A DNA stretch of 64,000 nucleotides from Primulina eburnea (Eukaryota; Streptophyta; Magnoliopsida; Lamiales; Gesneriaceae), in the NCBI RefSeq assembly GCF_022965805.1, contig NC_133101.1:12743054-12807053 (forward strand). Direction: 5' to 3'. Position 1 is the first letter of the stretch, and each line of letters starts with the position of its first letter. This document shows positions 1 through 10,950 of this stretch, piece after piece. The notes beneath the pieces are model-generated. The model did not search any database, had not been told where the DNA came from, and saw only the letters and a program-made list of their open reading frames with translations. Made by a program: the position numbers and the translations under genes.

Positions 1-246
1 TCTCCGAACATCCAGAAACAAATTGTGTTGTTATTACTTTCAGTTATCATTTTCAGTTAGATAATCTATCTTTCAGTCAGTTAGTTTTCCGCAGCTGTTG
101 ACTCAGTTTAACTGATTGTTATTGACTAATGTGATATTTAGATTCAGTTTGTAACACAACTGAAATCAGTTTGTCGAAGAATATTTTAATTGAGAGTGTT
201 TATTCAACCCCCCCTTCTAAACACTCTTCACCCGATTCACCGATCC
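1..246 (+). mobile_element. Possible copia-type LTR end truncating element A
   Basis: AT-rich sequence without a coding region. It ends in a C-run followed by TCTAAACACTC, at about 205-230, which resembles the 3' end of many plant Ty1/copia LTRs. At ~246 it joins abruptly to the middle of the reverse transcriptase of element A, so it is a later insertion or rearrangement. The other end lies outside the window. The copia assignment rests on general resemblance only; it could be other repetitive DNA. Confidence 0.35.
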
Positions 247-2811
247 TTTCACACTCTTTGGCTCAACCCATTCCTTGACAGCTGCTACTTTTGCTGGATC
301 CACCTCGTTACCACTGCTAGATACTATATGACCCAAAAACGCTACTTTTTCCAACCAAAATTCATACTTACTGAACTTTGCCAATAACTTACGGCTCTGC
401 AATGTCTGTAATACTATCCTCAAGTGCTGGCTATGCTCCTCATGGCTCTTTGAGTGTATAAGAATATCGTCAATGAATACTATGACGAACTGATCGAGGA
501 ACGGCTGAAATACTCGGTTCATGAGGTCAATGAAAATTGCTGGAGCATTTGTCAATCCAAATGGAATCACCAAGAACTCGTAATGCCCATATCTGGTCCT
601 GAAAGCTGTCTTGTGGACATCTGCATCCTTCACTTTCAGCTGATGATACCCTGATCAAAGATCTATCTTAGAGAACACGGTAGCTCCTTGCAACTGATCA
701 AACAAGTCTTTGATTCTAGGCAACGGGTACTTATTCTTGATCGTTACCTTGTTCAGCTCACGGTAATCGATGCACAGTCTCATGCTTCCGTCTTTCTATT
801 TCACAAAGAGTACTGGTGCGCCCCACGGTGAGAAACTCGGGCGTATGAATTCCTTGTCGAGAAGCTCCTGAATTTGCTTCTTGAGTTCTAACATCTCCGC
901 TGGAGCTAATCGGTACGGTGCCTTAGAGATTGGCACCGTGCCTGGCATGAGATCAATGGCAAACTCCACCTCTCTATCTGGTGGAAGGCTTGTGACGTCA
1001 TCTGGAAAGACGCCTGGGATAATGGAAGTTTTGTATACTCCACCTCTCTATCTCAGCATTAACTACTGGCACCTCTGATATAGAAGGAGTGGGCACGTCA
1101 GGTGCTGAGATAATGCTGGCCAAGAAGGCTTGACACCCCTTCGAAATGAGTCTCCGTGCCTGCATGCAAGAAATCATGCGAGGAAAACTCTTCCATCTAG
1201 CTGGCTCGAATAAAAACTGCTCCATGCCCGGCGGCCTGACTAATACTGATCTCTTCTGAAAGTCAATCAAGACTCTGTTCTTTGTCAGCCAGTCCATGCC
1301 AAAGATAATGTCGAATTCTGACATCGGCAGTAGAATTAAATCTGCATACACTAGGTGGCCCTGCACCTCCAGATCGATATATCTGACCACACTAGTAGTT
1401 AACAATTCTTCCCCTGATGGGACTGTCACTGAAAAATTCATGTCTAGGCCAATGGACTTGATGTCCAGATGATTAGCAAAAGTCTCCGAGATAAAGGAGT
1501 GAGTGGCTCCTGAATCTATCAGTGCCGTTGTTGCTAATCTCTTTATGAAAATATTTCCTGAGAGACATTAGCACAACCAACTAACTTATATCCCAAAATT
1601 ACTAATATAAACCTTAAGCATAGAGGAAACCAATATCTCAAGTTATTCAAAAATAATACTAGCACACTAATAATCCCAAATAAAAATCCACATGCAAGGC
1701 AAAATAATACTGAACTTGGGTAGAAAAGTTTACCGGTCAGTAAGGTCGTGTCTGGATTCGCCTCCTGCGCATGCATGGCGAATACTCTGCCCTGAGTCGG
1801 CTGTTGCCACTGTGGGCACTGCTTTAGCATGTGGTCACTAGCTCCACACTTGAAGCACTTGCCTGATCCATATAAGAATTGCCCTGGGTGCTGACGGTTG
1901 CACCTAGGATACACTGGGAAAATAACGAGCTTCTGAGGTGTTCCTTGCTGCTGAATTGGACCCTTGCCCTTCGGCGGTCCCTGGTAAGGTTTCTTCTCTG
2001 GTGGCCCTGGGTAAGGCCTCTTGTGCTGCGGTCACTGATGCTGATGCTGCGGCTGCGGTGGTGCCTGGTAGGGCCTCTTGCCCAACCTGTCCGCCTCGAT
2101 ATCCCGCTGGTCTTGCTCTGCCGCCAAAGCCCTAGAAACGACAATTGCATATGTAGTAGGGCCAGCTACCCTCACATCACGGCGCAAGATCGACCGCAAA
2201 CCATCCATAAAATGCCTCAGCTTTGCCTGGGCATCATTTGAAATCAGGGGTACAAAGTAACACCCCCTCTCAAACTTCCTGATGAAGTCTGCCACGCTGT
2301 TATCTCCTTGACACAACGTCATGAATTCCCTAGTCAATCGGGATCGTATCTCTTCAGTGAAGTACTTGGCGAAGAAAATTTCCTTGAACCCAGCCCAAGA
2401 CAAAGTCTGCAAATTGACCGCCACTGACGCACTCTCCCACCATAGCCTGGCGTCCCTTGACAGAAGGAACGTAGCACACCTGACCCTATCAGCATCAGTC
2501 AGTTCCATAAAGTCAAAGATCACCTCGATGGACTTGATCCATCCCTCAGCTATCATCGGGTCATTGGTACCCGAAAACTCCTTTGGGCTCATCCTCCTAA
2601 ACAGCTCATACACTGCTTCTGGTTGAGGCCTCGCCCCTGCACCCGCGGCTGTAGTCTGGTTCCCCGCAAACTGTGCGAAGAACTGTGTCATACCTGCAAG
2701 CATCTGTGCCTGGATGTCTGGAGGTGGAGGTGGTGGAGGATTCCCCCCTTCGACACGGGCCTCTCTATCCTCCTCCCTAACTTCCCGGTTGATCATACGT
2801 CTAGGAGGCAT
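247..2811 (-). pseudogene. Element A gag-protease-RT pseudogene (Ty3/gypsy)
   Basis: Minus-strand polyprotein of a chromovirus-like gypsy element, starting MPPRR at 2811. Gag has the retrotransposon-gag core (LWWES, then FFAKYF), a basic proline/glutamine stretch, and one CCHC knuckle (CFKCGASDHMLKQC, near 1830). A 176-bp intron-like segment (1558-1733) follows. Removing it gives the protease motif LIDSGATHSF, then a PR body ending in FGMDWL (~1300) and an RT with FIDDIL (~460). RNase H and integrase are missing because the copy is cut at ~246. Lesions: TGA at 2032-2034 in gag, TAG at 796-798 in RT, TGA at 655-657 in RT (DL*SGY), and a frame-breaking rearrangement near 1000-1070. Inactive. 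Confidence 0.9.
1558..1733 (-). other. Putative spliceosomal intron in element A, 176 bp
   Basis: Read on the minus strand, the segment starts GTAAAC and ends TCTCAG, is very AT-rich, and sits between the CCHC knuckle of Gag and the protease. Joining the flanks gives a continuous frame through TGNIF into the protease active site. Retaining it shifts frame (176 is not a multiple of 3) and stops translation at 1543. It would therefore separate a Gag-only product (unspliced) from Gag-Pol (spliced). Introns are known in some plant gypsy elements such as Ogre, but there between PR and RT. The sequence alone does not prove splicing. Confidence 0.6.
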
Positions 2812-3002
2812 ACTGTTTCAAATAAATTACCCAACACGTAAACCCAACATGCATGAATATGACATAAATACATAAGATGCACGAGATTCGAACTTAAACA
2901 AGAACATGCGGAAATCATAGCTCAATGCATACTACATAGCATAAATATTTGAAACTTTAAAACTTACAGACTTGAGGTGTGATTTCGTGAGCTTCTTGCG
3001 GC
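2812..3002 (-). other. Element A 5' leader (proximal part)
   Basis: Untranslated leader between the primer site and gag of element A. Its distal end (2965-3002) matches the leader of element D at 26068-26120 in reverse complement, which identifies A and D as related families. The rest of the leader lies at 10922-10967, separated by the insertion of element B. No ORF. Confidence 0.7.
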
Positions 3003-3007
3003 TGGCG
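3003..3007. repeat. Target-site duplication of B (left), TGGCG
   Basis: TGGCG directly precedes the first LTR base at 3008 and is repeated at 10922-10926 directly after the last LTR base. Excising B rejoins the leader of element A in a form that matches the leader of D, which confirms the insertion model. Confidence 0.95.
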
Positions 3008-4654
3008 TGTGGGGACCCGGACGCTGATCTGTCTTATTAATCATCTTTGGGATTTAATTATCAATTAAGATAAAACAGGGTCTAAAAATTTTTCTTTTTA
3101 AAATAAAGTGCGGAAGGTAATGTAATTTAAACTATTATACATATCAGCATAATAATACAAATCTTGTCTCACCTTCATCTAGTGCAACTAGACTAAAGTT
3201 CAATTACTAAATTCAAGTAATAAAACCTATCTATATCCAAGTCCGGAATCACCACGCTAACTCGTCTTCTCTCGTCGTCTTCTTGACCCCGATCCTATCC
3301 CACCTGTTGTCATGCACACATACAAAACAAGACAACAGTCGGATACTCCGATGAGAATAAATCCCAGTATAAAACATGGTAAGCATGTATATACACAAAG
3401 TAAATCATGAAACGATCGATCATGAATAAACTTAAAAATAATAGATTTCATATTCTATGAAATTAAATCAAGATAAGCATGCAACTCATTCAGATAAACA
3501 TGCATTTCAAATCAAATCTTAAAAACATGCTATCATAACTGAAAGCAATAAAGATGGGTTCCAAGGTCTAGGAAAACACATTCATAACGCATGTAATTCT
3601 AGTCAAATCCATGTCTAGACTCAACTCAACTATAACTCTAGGGATCCCGTTGTGAATAAGACGATCTATCACCTACTCTCCAATCGGGGTGACGGTACGT
3701 CTTATTCCTAGACTTCGGTCTGATCTGTATCCACATCTACCATAGGAGAATGATCTTCCCCTAAAGCTGTGATATCACCGAACGTCTAGAAGTCTCACTG
3801 ATCTGTCAAGACTTTCCTATCTTAAATGCAAAGAAATATTAATCTATAAACAAAGCATAATCATATCAAAACATAAATAATAGTCTAGTATGTGATTTTA
3901 TTGGGAAACTCAAATGGGATCTCAAATGAGTTATGTCTTCCCGAATATCACATGAATTATACATTTTTCGTCCCAATCTGACGATGACGAAGACCTGTAT
4001 TCAAATCTGTCCATCTCGAATCTGAAATGACAATATCGAATACGCTGTATCAGTGAATAACTAAATATACAATCTGTTCTGATCAATACTCAATTCAGTA
4101 TACAATCTGATCAATGTCTGAACAAGATACAATCTGAGTCATATCAATAATATCACAATCTAATCGAAATCATATCTGAATCTGATCACTCTAAATCAAG
4201 TGATGTTTCGACGGCATAACAATACAGTCTGAATAACCCCGTCAATCTAAATATCACAGATATAATATCAGACTTCGTAATTAATAACAATATCAGTCAT
4301 ACTCTCAATAATTATACCAATCTGATATGAAATCTCAGTCAAATCAACTCTAAAAATCATAACAAATACATAAACAATATGTTCTTCAGTCTGATTCAAT
4401 TCTATAATGTCTACGGTAGCAGAAACACCATATCTGAATCATATTCAATTCTGACAATATCATAAATTCAAATCATATCTAAACGTAACAAAACTTACGT
4501 CCAGTTGAAGCCTGCGTTGATACAAACACAGTACCGAAGTCGGATTTCAATTCAGATAAACGGTTCGCTCGTAAATCAAATTTCAAAATTAAGAACGAAG
4601 CCTTTCCCTAAATTTTCTGATTTTGGCTGAGGGAGAATCGAGCTTTACATGTAC

Positions 4655-4662
4655 ATATATAT
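4655..4662 (-). promoter_or_regulatory. TATA-like box, B 3' LTR
   Basis: ATATATAT, about 50 bp downstream (minus-strand sense) of the palindromic array. The same arrangement recurs at 10488-10495 in the 5' LTR, which would drive the element. Confidence 0.45.
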
Positions 4663-4712
4663 CTTGCATGTAAATGGATACGTGTCTTTCTCACAATGTG
4701 CCACAAAACGAC

Positions 4713-4850
4713 TCGCGCATGTGCGCGCTTCTTCTCGCGCATATGCGCCAAAGATTCTGGAGGTGTCGCGCATATGCGCGCATTTTCTCGCGCATATGCG
4801 CGAGGGCTTCTGGACCCCTCGCGCATATGCGCGTGTTTCTTCGCGCATGT
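4713..4850. repeat. Palindromic GCGCATATGCGC array, B 3' LTR
   Basis: Six to seven copies of a 16-bp self-complementary unit (TCGCGCATATGCGCGA or close variants such as GCGCATGTGCGC) spaced by roughly 5-15 bp. It is strongly GC- and CpG-rich within an AT-rich LTR and lies just upstream of the TATA-like box in the transcribed sense. Confidence 0.85.
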
Positions 4851-4978
4851 TCTTCATTAAAGTTCGTATAACCTCAATCATGTCAATTGATCCATAAATC
4901 ATTCCAGATTAATCTTAAATTACGGTAATTATACCCAAATAATTTCAGAGTACGGTAATCAAATTCTCGTGCCTTACA

Positions 4979-5016
4979 TTTCTCCCCCTCTTAGATCTGA
5001 GTTCGTCCTCGAACTC
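4979..5016 (-). promoter_or_regulatory. Element B polypurine tract and adjacent hairpin
   Basis: On the minus strand, AAGAGGGGGAGAA abuts the LTR start TGTAAGG and is the plus-strand primer. Just upstream (4999-5016) is an 18-nt perfect hairpin, GAGTTCG-AGGA-CGAACTC in sense orientation. The same hairpin plan occurs in C, D, E2, F and H. Confidence 0.85.
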
Positions 5017-7016
5017 GCCAGAAATCAACTCAGATATATCAAAAGAAATGTAGACAAGAAGTTAAATAAAAATTCAAATATCTGATTCCAGTCTGGAATA
5101 AGAATTCACTAAGTCTAATATCATAATACTTTTCCAATCCTTCTGACAGAATCAATCTTGCCATGTTGGTTATACAACATCCGTATAAACCAATCTACAG
5201 CTCATCACATATCAGTACCATTAGCTGTTATCAAATCTGTTTATCTCAAACAAAGACATATACAATCTTTAGCTTCAAACACCAATCGTCATCATTCGAC
5301 GTTGGTTTCTTAAGTCTGTCTATTCTGAACTGTCTTAATAGCTATTGTCATACAGTAATTCACACAGTGACAATAAGTCATAATAACTAGTGCTAACATC
5401 CAACACTAAAGCTGTATAGTGCTAACATCCAGCACTAAAGCTGTACCAAAATTTTCCAATATCTGGATAATACATTCTGACTGTCTGTCAATCTGTAAAA
5501 CAATTTAATAGAAAGCTCCAGATATACTCTATCACAGGTACACCATCAATCAAATCACAATCTGATATAATCTACTGTGGCATTCTGATCTTTCTGACCA
5601 CTTCTCTGACATCTATCTGTGTCATTTGGTCATGTTTGTACGTTATCTGGTACAAACTATCAGATATAGATTGAACAATCTATCAATCATAATCATATCA
5701 TATCACAATTTGTAGAAAATGGCGGTACTTTCATTATAAAAGCCATAGAAATGTACGCCCATTTCTATTCAGAACTATACAATTCTGTAATAAATCTTCT
5801 GATTTCTATCTTTCTGTCTTTTCTGTTAGCGATTCAGACATATCAGTATAAAGTCTGCCAACATTTCAGTACAAATTCTGTCATAGCTGATCTAATCTGT
5901 CTATATCAACAACTATCTGTCAGCCTACCATACATTCACAGTTACAAACTGACAACTGAATTCACTACGGTGCTTCTCTGACACTATTTGTCAATTCAGA
6001 TTCGAACTATTGCTATAAACAATTCAGTTAATAACATAATTTAAAGAATAAATACCTACCTGGTATTCGGCTCTGACTATCGATATCAATTCTGTTATAC
6101 CATTCTGAAACATTCTGATATCATAAGATAATCAATCTCATACGCGACACAAAATCACATATCTGTTACTCGGCTCGGATTCTTGAAATCTAGTTCTGAA
6201 CATTCCGATCGCATTTCTGAATAGCTGTACCTCTTGAAAATAACTCTGATACAATTGAACTGTATATATATTCTCAACGGTTCACAACAATCTGTATCAT
6301 ATACGGATTCAAAACAACAGTAATATCAAATCAGAGACGAAATATCAATATCCTATACAGATCTAGTGAGTTCAGTGAACTCATAAAATAATAATTTCTA
6401 GGAAATGTCTTCATGTCATTCTGATCAACTGTTATATCTCATCTGCAATAAAATATTCTTCACCAAAACAATATAAGATGTCTCGAATACTGATTTAGAA
6501 AAATAATAATACTCAGCAGATAGAAAACAACAGTCGAATAAAATAATCTGCCAAATCAGACAAAATACATTTCTGACATTTCTGAACTTTCTGATATCGG
6601 TATCGTATCAGTCACTGATCGAAATCTCAATTGTGTCAAAATCAATCGGTATACTATCTTCAGATAACGCATACTCTGAATACAATCTGTTTCAAGCAGG
6701 ATTCTTATCTGAATAATTTCTGTATACAATCATTACAATTCTCAGGATATTCAATATAATCTTCAAATATTCGATTCGATCAATCAAATACTGCAAATAT
6801 ATCAGAATCTCATAGATATAACAAGTATAGAATCATCAGAACATATCTGAATATACTGAAACATGCCAAAGAGAAACACTAAATCAGATGTAACTCCTGG
6901 TTGGTACTCTCCTACTGATCTTTCAATTCATTCTGTATCATTCTGTTCATTCAATATCATTCTGTACTGAATTCTAGAACAACAATCCCTATCTGATCTG
7001 AATTCAATTCTGAATT
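5017..7016 (-). other. Element B non-coding filler, TCTGA-rich
   Basis: About 2 kb with no credible coding sequence, where pol would normally lie. AT-rich, with unusually frequent TCTGA, ATCTG and CTGATA words on the plus strand. It contains one 29-bp tandem duplication (5389-5446). Short ORFs here look incidental. Confidence 0.6.
5389..5446. repeat. 29-bp tandem duplication in B
   Basis: Two adjacent 29-bp units (5389-5417 and 5418-5446), beginning AGTGCTAACATCCA, which differ at about two positions. Confidence 0.85.
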
Positions 7017-7271
7017 CTATCTTTCTGATATAAGCAAATCTAAAATCTTATCTAGGCAAACATCAGCCGACTCATATATCACTGGCAAATCTGCCAATGC
7101 TAGGTTCGATTTCAGTAGGTCTACTGAATACATAGGGATGCAATCTGCTCCTTTCTGTATTAATCGATTCATATACAATACATATATCAAAGGAATTCTA
7201 AATCTAGAATCCTTATCGTGGTATCTCCACTGATCAGTCATCTCGGGTCTGACTCTTACCATTTCTGGCAA
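7017..7271 (-). pseudogene. Remnant of the protease-RT linker in element B
   Basis: Short minus-strand ORF whose second half (LIQKGADCIPMYSV, then LADLPVIYESADVC) resembles the stretch between protease and RT in plant gypsy polyproteins, where a conserved (F)PDVFP motif follows. Key positions are altered, and neither the PR catalytic motif nor the RT is present. I read it as the only residue of a pol gene otherwise replaced by filler. No function expected. Confidence 0.5.
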
Positions 7272-7607
7272 ACTTCTACAATATATCTGTACTTGTTCAG
7301 CATATAAATATCCATAATGCGTTCAAATCAGAAAACACAAGTACATCATAATCTATCTCTATTTCATACTCATCTTACTGTAGTGTACCATATATACAGA
7401 AATCTCTGATATTAAAATTTCCTCAACAAGCAAGGACATTAATACTACAGTACATACAACCCAACAGATACAGCATATCTCCATGCAACTCAGTCAAAGA
7501 TATTCGTAGAAAATGCATTAGTATATATCAATACATATGTAATATAATCATAAAAGAATAGTACCTGTTGTGAATTCTGGCTCTGTTTCTTAATTAAACG
7601 TTGTTCC

Positions 7608-8507
7608 CTAAGATCTTCGGGACCGTCTCTGGGGACAAACTTTAGCAAAATGCCCCATGTGTTTACAGATATTGCATCTACCAAGCACTCCTTGGCATTG
7701 CTTTGAGGAATGTCTCCCTCCGCAAGTCCTACAATAGACATCAGTATGACTAGGACTGGAACCACTTGAGCTAGAGGAACCACTTCCCAATTTCTTGAAT
7801 GGCTTCTTTTGAGCTTTCAGCAAATCTTTCTTTCCACTCGTGTTGCCACGCTCAATTCGAAGAGGGGACTGCTGTGTCTGGGGTGGCTTCACACACAACC
7901 TTGTCAATTGTCTAATCAGACTCGCCTCAGCTCTCTTCGCTCTACTCAGGATGTCAGCAAAATGGTAAGGTCGCTGCAGATTCATAAATGCAACTACCTC
8001 CGAATTCAACCCTCTGATGAATTGATTTACTATAGCTTCATCATTTCCAGCTAAATGAGGAGCAAAATGCAGTAGAGTAGAGAATTTGGCGGTATATTCA
8101 TCAATATTCAACTGACCTTGGCTCAAATTCTCAAACTCTGCTTTCTTGTCCTCTGGGTACGAGACTGAGAAAAAGCGTCGATAAAATTCAGCTCTGAATA
8201 TTTCCCACGAAATCACTGTACCTCTCTGTTCCCACATTCTTCTACTGGTAATCCACCAACTCCTGGCGGCTTCTCGTAACTGATAAGGTACCATTTTAAC
8301 TCTCTGTTCATCTGTACAATCAAGTAAATCGAACAGTATTTCTATATCATCAAACCAGTTCTGACAATCTTCCGATGTCTCGGTACCACTCAAAATCGGC
8401 GGCTGTAATAACTGAAATTCTGCCAACATTACTTCCATCTGGGTTTCTGATGCATCTATCTGATCAGACGAAGTACTGCCCTTTTCTGAAATTCTTCGAG
8501 GCGGTAT
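7608..8507 (-). CDS. Element B Gag protein
   Basis: Retrotransposon Gag. The open frame runs upstream from the first ATG (8436-8438) to a PPRR motif at ~8504, matching the MPPRR start of element A. The expected start codon at 8505-8507 reads ATA, so the original ATG seems lost and translation would begin at 8438 (276 aa). Domains: gag core (SWWITSRRMWEQ, FRAEFYRRFF, FIRGL), a serine-rich linker, a degenerate CxxC knuckle (CRTCGGRHSSKQC) and a CCHC knuckle (CNICKHMGHFAKVC), ending in an arginine-rich tail. No protease follows. It would bind RNA in virus-like particles; its product may work only with pol from another element. Confidence 0.85.
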   Translation of the reverse strand: MPPRRISEKGSTSSDQIDASETQMEVMLAEFQLLQPPILSGTETSEDCQNWFDDIEILFDLLDCTDEQRVKMVPYQLREAARSWWITSRRMWEQRGTVISWEIFRAEFYRRFFSVSYPEDKKAEFENLSQGQLNIDEYTAKFSTLLHFAPHLAGNDEAIVNQFIRGLNSEVVAFMNLQRPYHFADILSRAKRAEASLIRQLTRLCVKPPQTQQSPLRIERGNTSGKKDLLKAQKKPFKKLGSGSSSSSGSSPSHTDVYCRTCGGRHSSKQCQGVLGRCNICKHMGHFAKVCPQRRSRRS

Positions 8508-8822
8508 ATCTGATAATCAAACATGTCAATATAAAATCTATATAATCCGTCTCAGCCCTCCTCTGATCATATACCTCTGATTCAGACTCGGTTCTGATCC
8601 AGGCTTAGTAATTACATGCTGCAATCAACTCAGATAACAAACAGCATGTAATAGGGAAAGCAATAAATCATGCTAGCACACACAATGTAATTCAACATTG
8701 AAATAATTCTCATGCTAGCAATCACATGCAAGGAAAGAAATTTCAATCTACCCCGCTCATTCTATTCTATCTCAGTCTAAAGAATCTATCAACTCTGACT
8801 ATCTCAGTCTAAAGGAACTATT
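8508..8822 (-). other. Element B 5' leader
   Basis: Untranslated region between the primer site and gag. AT-rich with CATGCTAGCA-type repeats near 8670-8720. No coding sequence seen. Confidence 0.6.
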
Positions 8823-8834
8823 GCTCTGATACCA
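8823..8834 (-). promoter_or_regulatory. Element B primer-binding site (tRNA-iMet)
   Basis: Minus strand TGGTATCAGAGC, five bases from the LTR edge at 8840; complementary to the 3' end of plant initiator-Met tRNA. Standard for plant gypsy and copia elements. Confidence 0.9.
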
Positions 8835-8839
8835 CCTGT

Positions 8840-10921
8840 TGTGGGGACCCGGACGCTGATCTATCTTATTAATCATCTTTTGGATTTAATTATCAATTAA
8901 GATAAAACAGGGTCTAAAAATTTTTCTTTTTAAAATAAAGTGCGGAAGGTAATGGAATCTAAACTATTATACATATCAGCATAATAATACAAATCTTGTC
9001 TCACCTTCATCTAGTGCAACTAGACTAAAGTTCAATTACTAAATTCAAGTAATAAAACCTATCTATATCCAAGTCCGGAATCACCACGCTAACTCGTCTT
9101 CTCTCGTCGTCTTCTTGACCCCGATCCTATCCCACCTGTTGTCATGCACACATACAAAACAAGACAACAGCCGGATACTCCGGTGAGAATAAATCCCAGT
9201 ATAAAACATGGTAAGCATGTATATACACAAAGTAAATCATGAAACGATCGATCATGAATAAACTTAAAAATAATAGATTTCATATTCTATGAAATTAAAT
9301 CAAAATAAGCATGCAACTCAATCAGATAAACATGCATTTCAAATCAAATCTTAAAAACATGCTATCATAACTGAAAGCAATAAAGATGGGTTCCAAGGTC
9401 TAGGAAAACACATTCATAACGCATGCAATTCTAGTCAAATCCATGTCTAGACTCAACTCAACTATAACTCTAGGGATCCCGTTGTGAATAAGACGATCTA
9501 TCACCTACTCTCCAATCGGGGTGACGGTACGTCTTATTCCTAGACTTCGGTCTGATCTGTATCCACATCTACCATAGGAGAATGATCTTCCCCTAAAGCT
9601 GTGATATCACCGAACGTCTAGAAGTCTCACTGATCTGTCAAGACTTTCCTATCTTAAATGCAAAGAAATATTAATCTATAAACAAAGCATAATCATATCA
9701 AAACATAAATAATAGTCTAGTATGTGATTTTATTGGGAAACTCAAATGAGATCTCAAATGAGTTATGTCTTCCCGAATATCACATGAATTATACCTTTGT
9801 CGTCCCGATCTGACGATGACGAAGACCTGTATTCAAATCTGTCCATCTCGAATCTGAAATGACAATATCGAATACGATGTATCAGTGAATAACTAAATAT
9901 ACAATCTGTTCTGATCAATACTCAATTCAGTATACAATCGGATCAATGTCTGAACAATATACAATCTGAGTCATATCAATAATATCACAATCTAATCGAA
10001 ATCATATCTGAATCTGATCACTCTAAATCAAGTGATGTTTCGACGGCATAACAATACAGTCTGAATAACCCCGTCAATCTAAATATCACAGATATAATAT
10101 CAGACTTCGTAATTAATAACAATATCAGTCATACTCTCAATAATTATACCAATCTGATATGAAATCTCAGTCAAATCAACTCTGAAAATCATAACAAATA
10201 CATAAACAATCTGTTCTTCAGTCTGATTTCAATTCTATAATGTCTACGGTAGCAGAAACACCATATCTGAATCATATTCAATTCTGACATTATCATATAT
10301 TCAAATCATATCTAAACGTAACAAAACTTACGTCCAGTTGAAGCCTGCGTTGATACAAACACAGTACCGAAGTCGGACTTCAATTCAGATAAACGGTTCG
10401 CTCGTAAATCAAATTTCAAAATTAAGAACGAAGCCTTTCCCTAAACTTTCTGATTTTTGCTGAGGGAGAATCGAGCTTTACATGTACATATATATCTTGC
10501 ATGTAAATGGATACGTGTCTTTCTCACAATGTGCCACAAAACGACTCGCGCATGTGCGCGCTTCATCTCGCGCATATGCGCGCTTCATCTCGCGCATATG
10601 CGCCAAAGATTCTGGAGGTGTCGCGCATATGCGCGCATTTTCTCGCGCATATGCGCGAGGGCTTCTGGACCCCTCGCGCATATGCGCGTGTTTCTTCGCA
10701 CATGTGCGCCGGTCGTCTCTTTTGAGATGTTCGGCCGAACATCTCGAGATGTTCGGTTGAACATCTTGGATTATAATGTAACGATGCCCGAGTTCTTCAT
10801 TCAAGTTCGTATAACCTCAATCATGTCAATTGATCCATAAATCATTCCAGATTAATCTTAAATTACGGTAATTATACCCAAATAATTTCAGAGTACGGTA
10901 ATCAAATTCTCGTGCCTTACA
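8840..10921 (-). repeat. Element B 5' LTR (2082 bp)
   Basis: Pairs with 3008-4978. It carries one extra palindromic unit in its array (10545-10710), and then a pair of ~22-bp palindromes based on GATGTTCGGCCGAACATC (10724-10745 perfect, 10746-10767 imperfect) absent from the 3' LTR. TATA-like run at 10488-10495. Confidence 0.95.
10545..10710. repeat. Palindromic GCGCATATGCGC array, B 5' LTR
   Basis: Same unit as in the 3' LTR with one additional copy, followed at 10724-10767 by a second palindrome family. The array lies ~50 bp upstream (sense) of the TATA-like run. Confidence 0.85.
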
Positions 10922-10926
10922 TGGCG
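10922..10926. repeat. Target-site duplication of B (right), TGGCG
   Basis: Second copy of the 5-bp duplication found at 3003-3007. Confidence 0.95.
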
Positions 10927-10950
10927 GTAGGCGTAACCCTTTACAAGAAC

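Larger units (their letters stand above)
3008..4978 (-). repeat. Element B 3' LTR (1971 bp)
   Basis: On the plus strand it begins TGTGGGGACC and ends CCTTACA. It contains a palindromic GCGCATATGCGC array (4713-4850), a TATA-like run (4655-4662), and a stretch at 3960-4480 rich in TCTGA/ATCTG words. It lacks about 111 bp present in the other LTR. No coding region. Confidence 0.95.
3008..10921 (-). mobile_element. Element B: gag-only Ty3/gypsy retrotransposon with both LTRs
   Basis: Complete LTR element inserted in the leader of element A. It has two TG...CA LTRs (3008-4978 and 8840-10921), a primer site matching tRNA-iMet, a polypurine tract, and the 5-bp target duplication TGGCG at 3003-3007 and 10922-10926. 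The internal region (4979-8839) encodes a gag protein and only a trace of pol, so it could not move without proteins from a relative. The LTRs are nearly identical apart from a ~111-bp difference, indicating a fairly recent insertion. It resembles TR-GAG type non-autonomous elements. Confidence 0.93.

Noticed and set aside
4608..4902. Overlapping ORFs on both strands rich in ARG/ALA (REGSRSPRAYAREN-type)
   Set aside because: They are translations of the palindromic GCGCATATGCGC array in the B LTR; the self-complementary repeats open frames on both strands.
7490..7783. 97-codon minus-strand ORF overlapping B gag
   Set aside because: Alternate-frame shadow of the Gag zinc-knuckle region.
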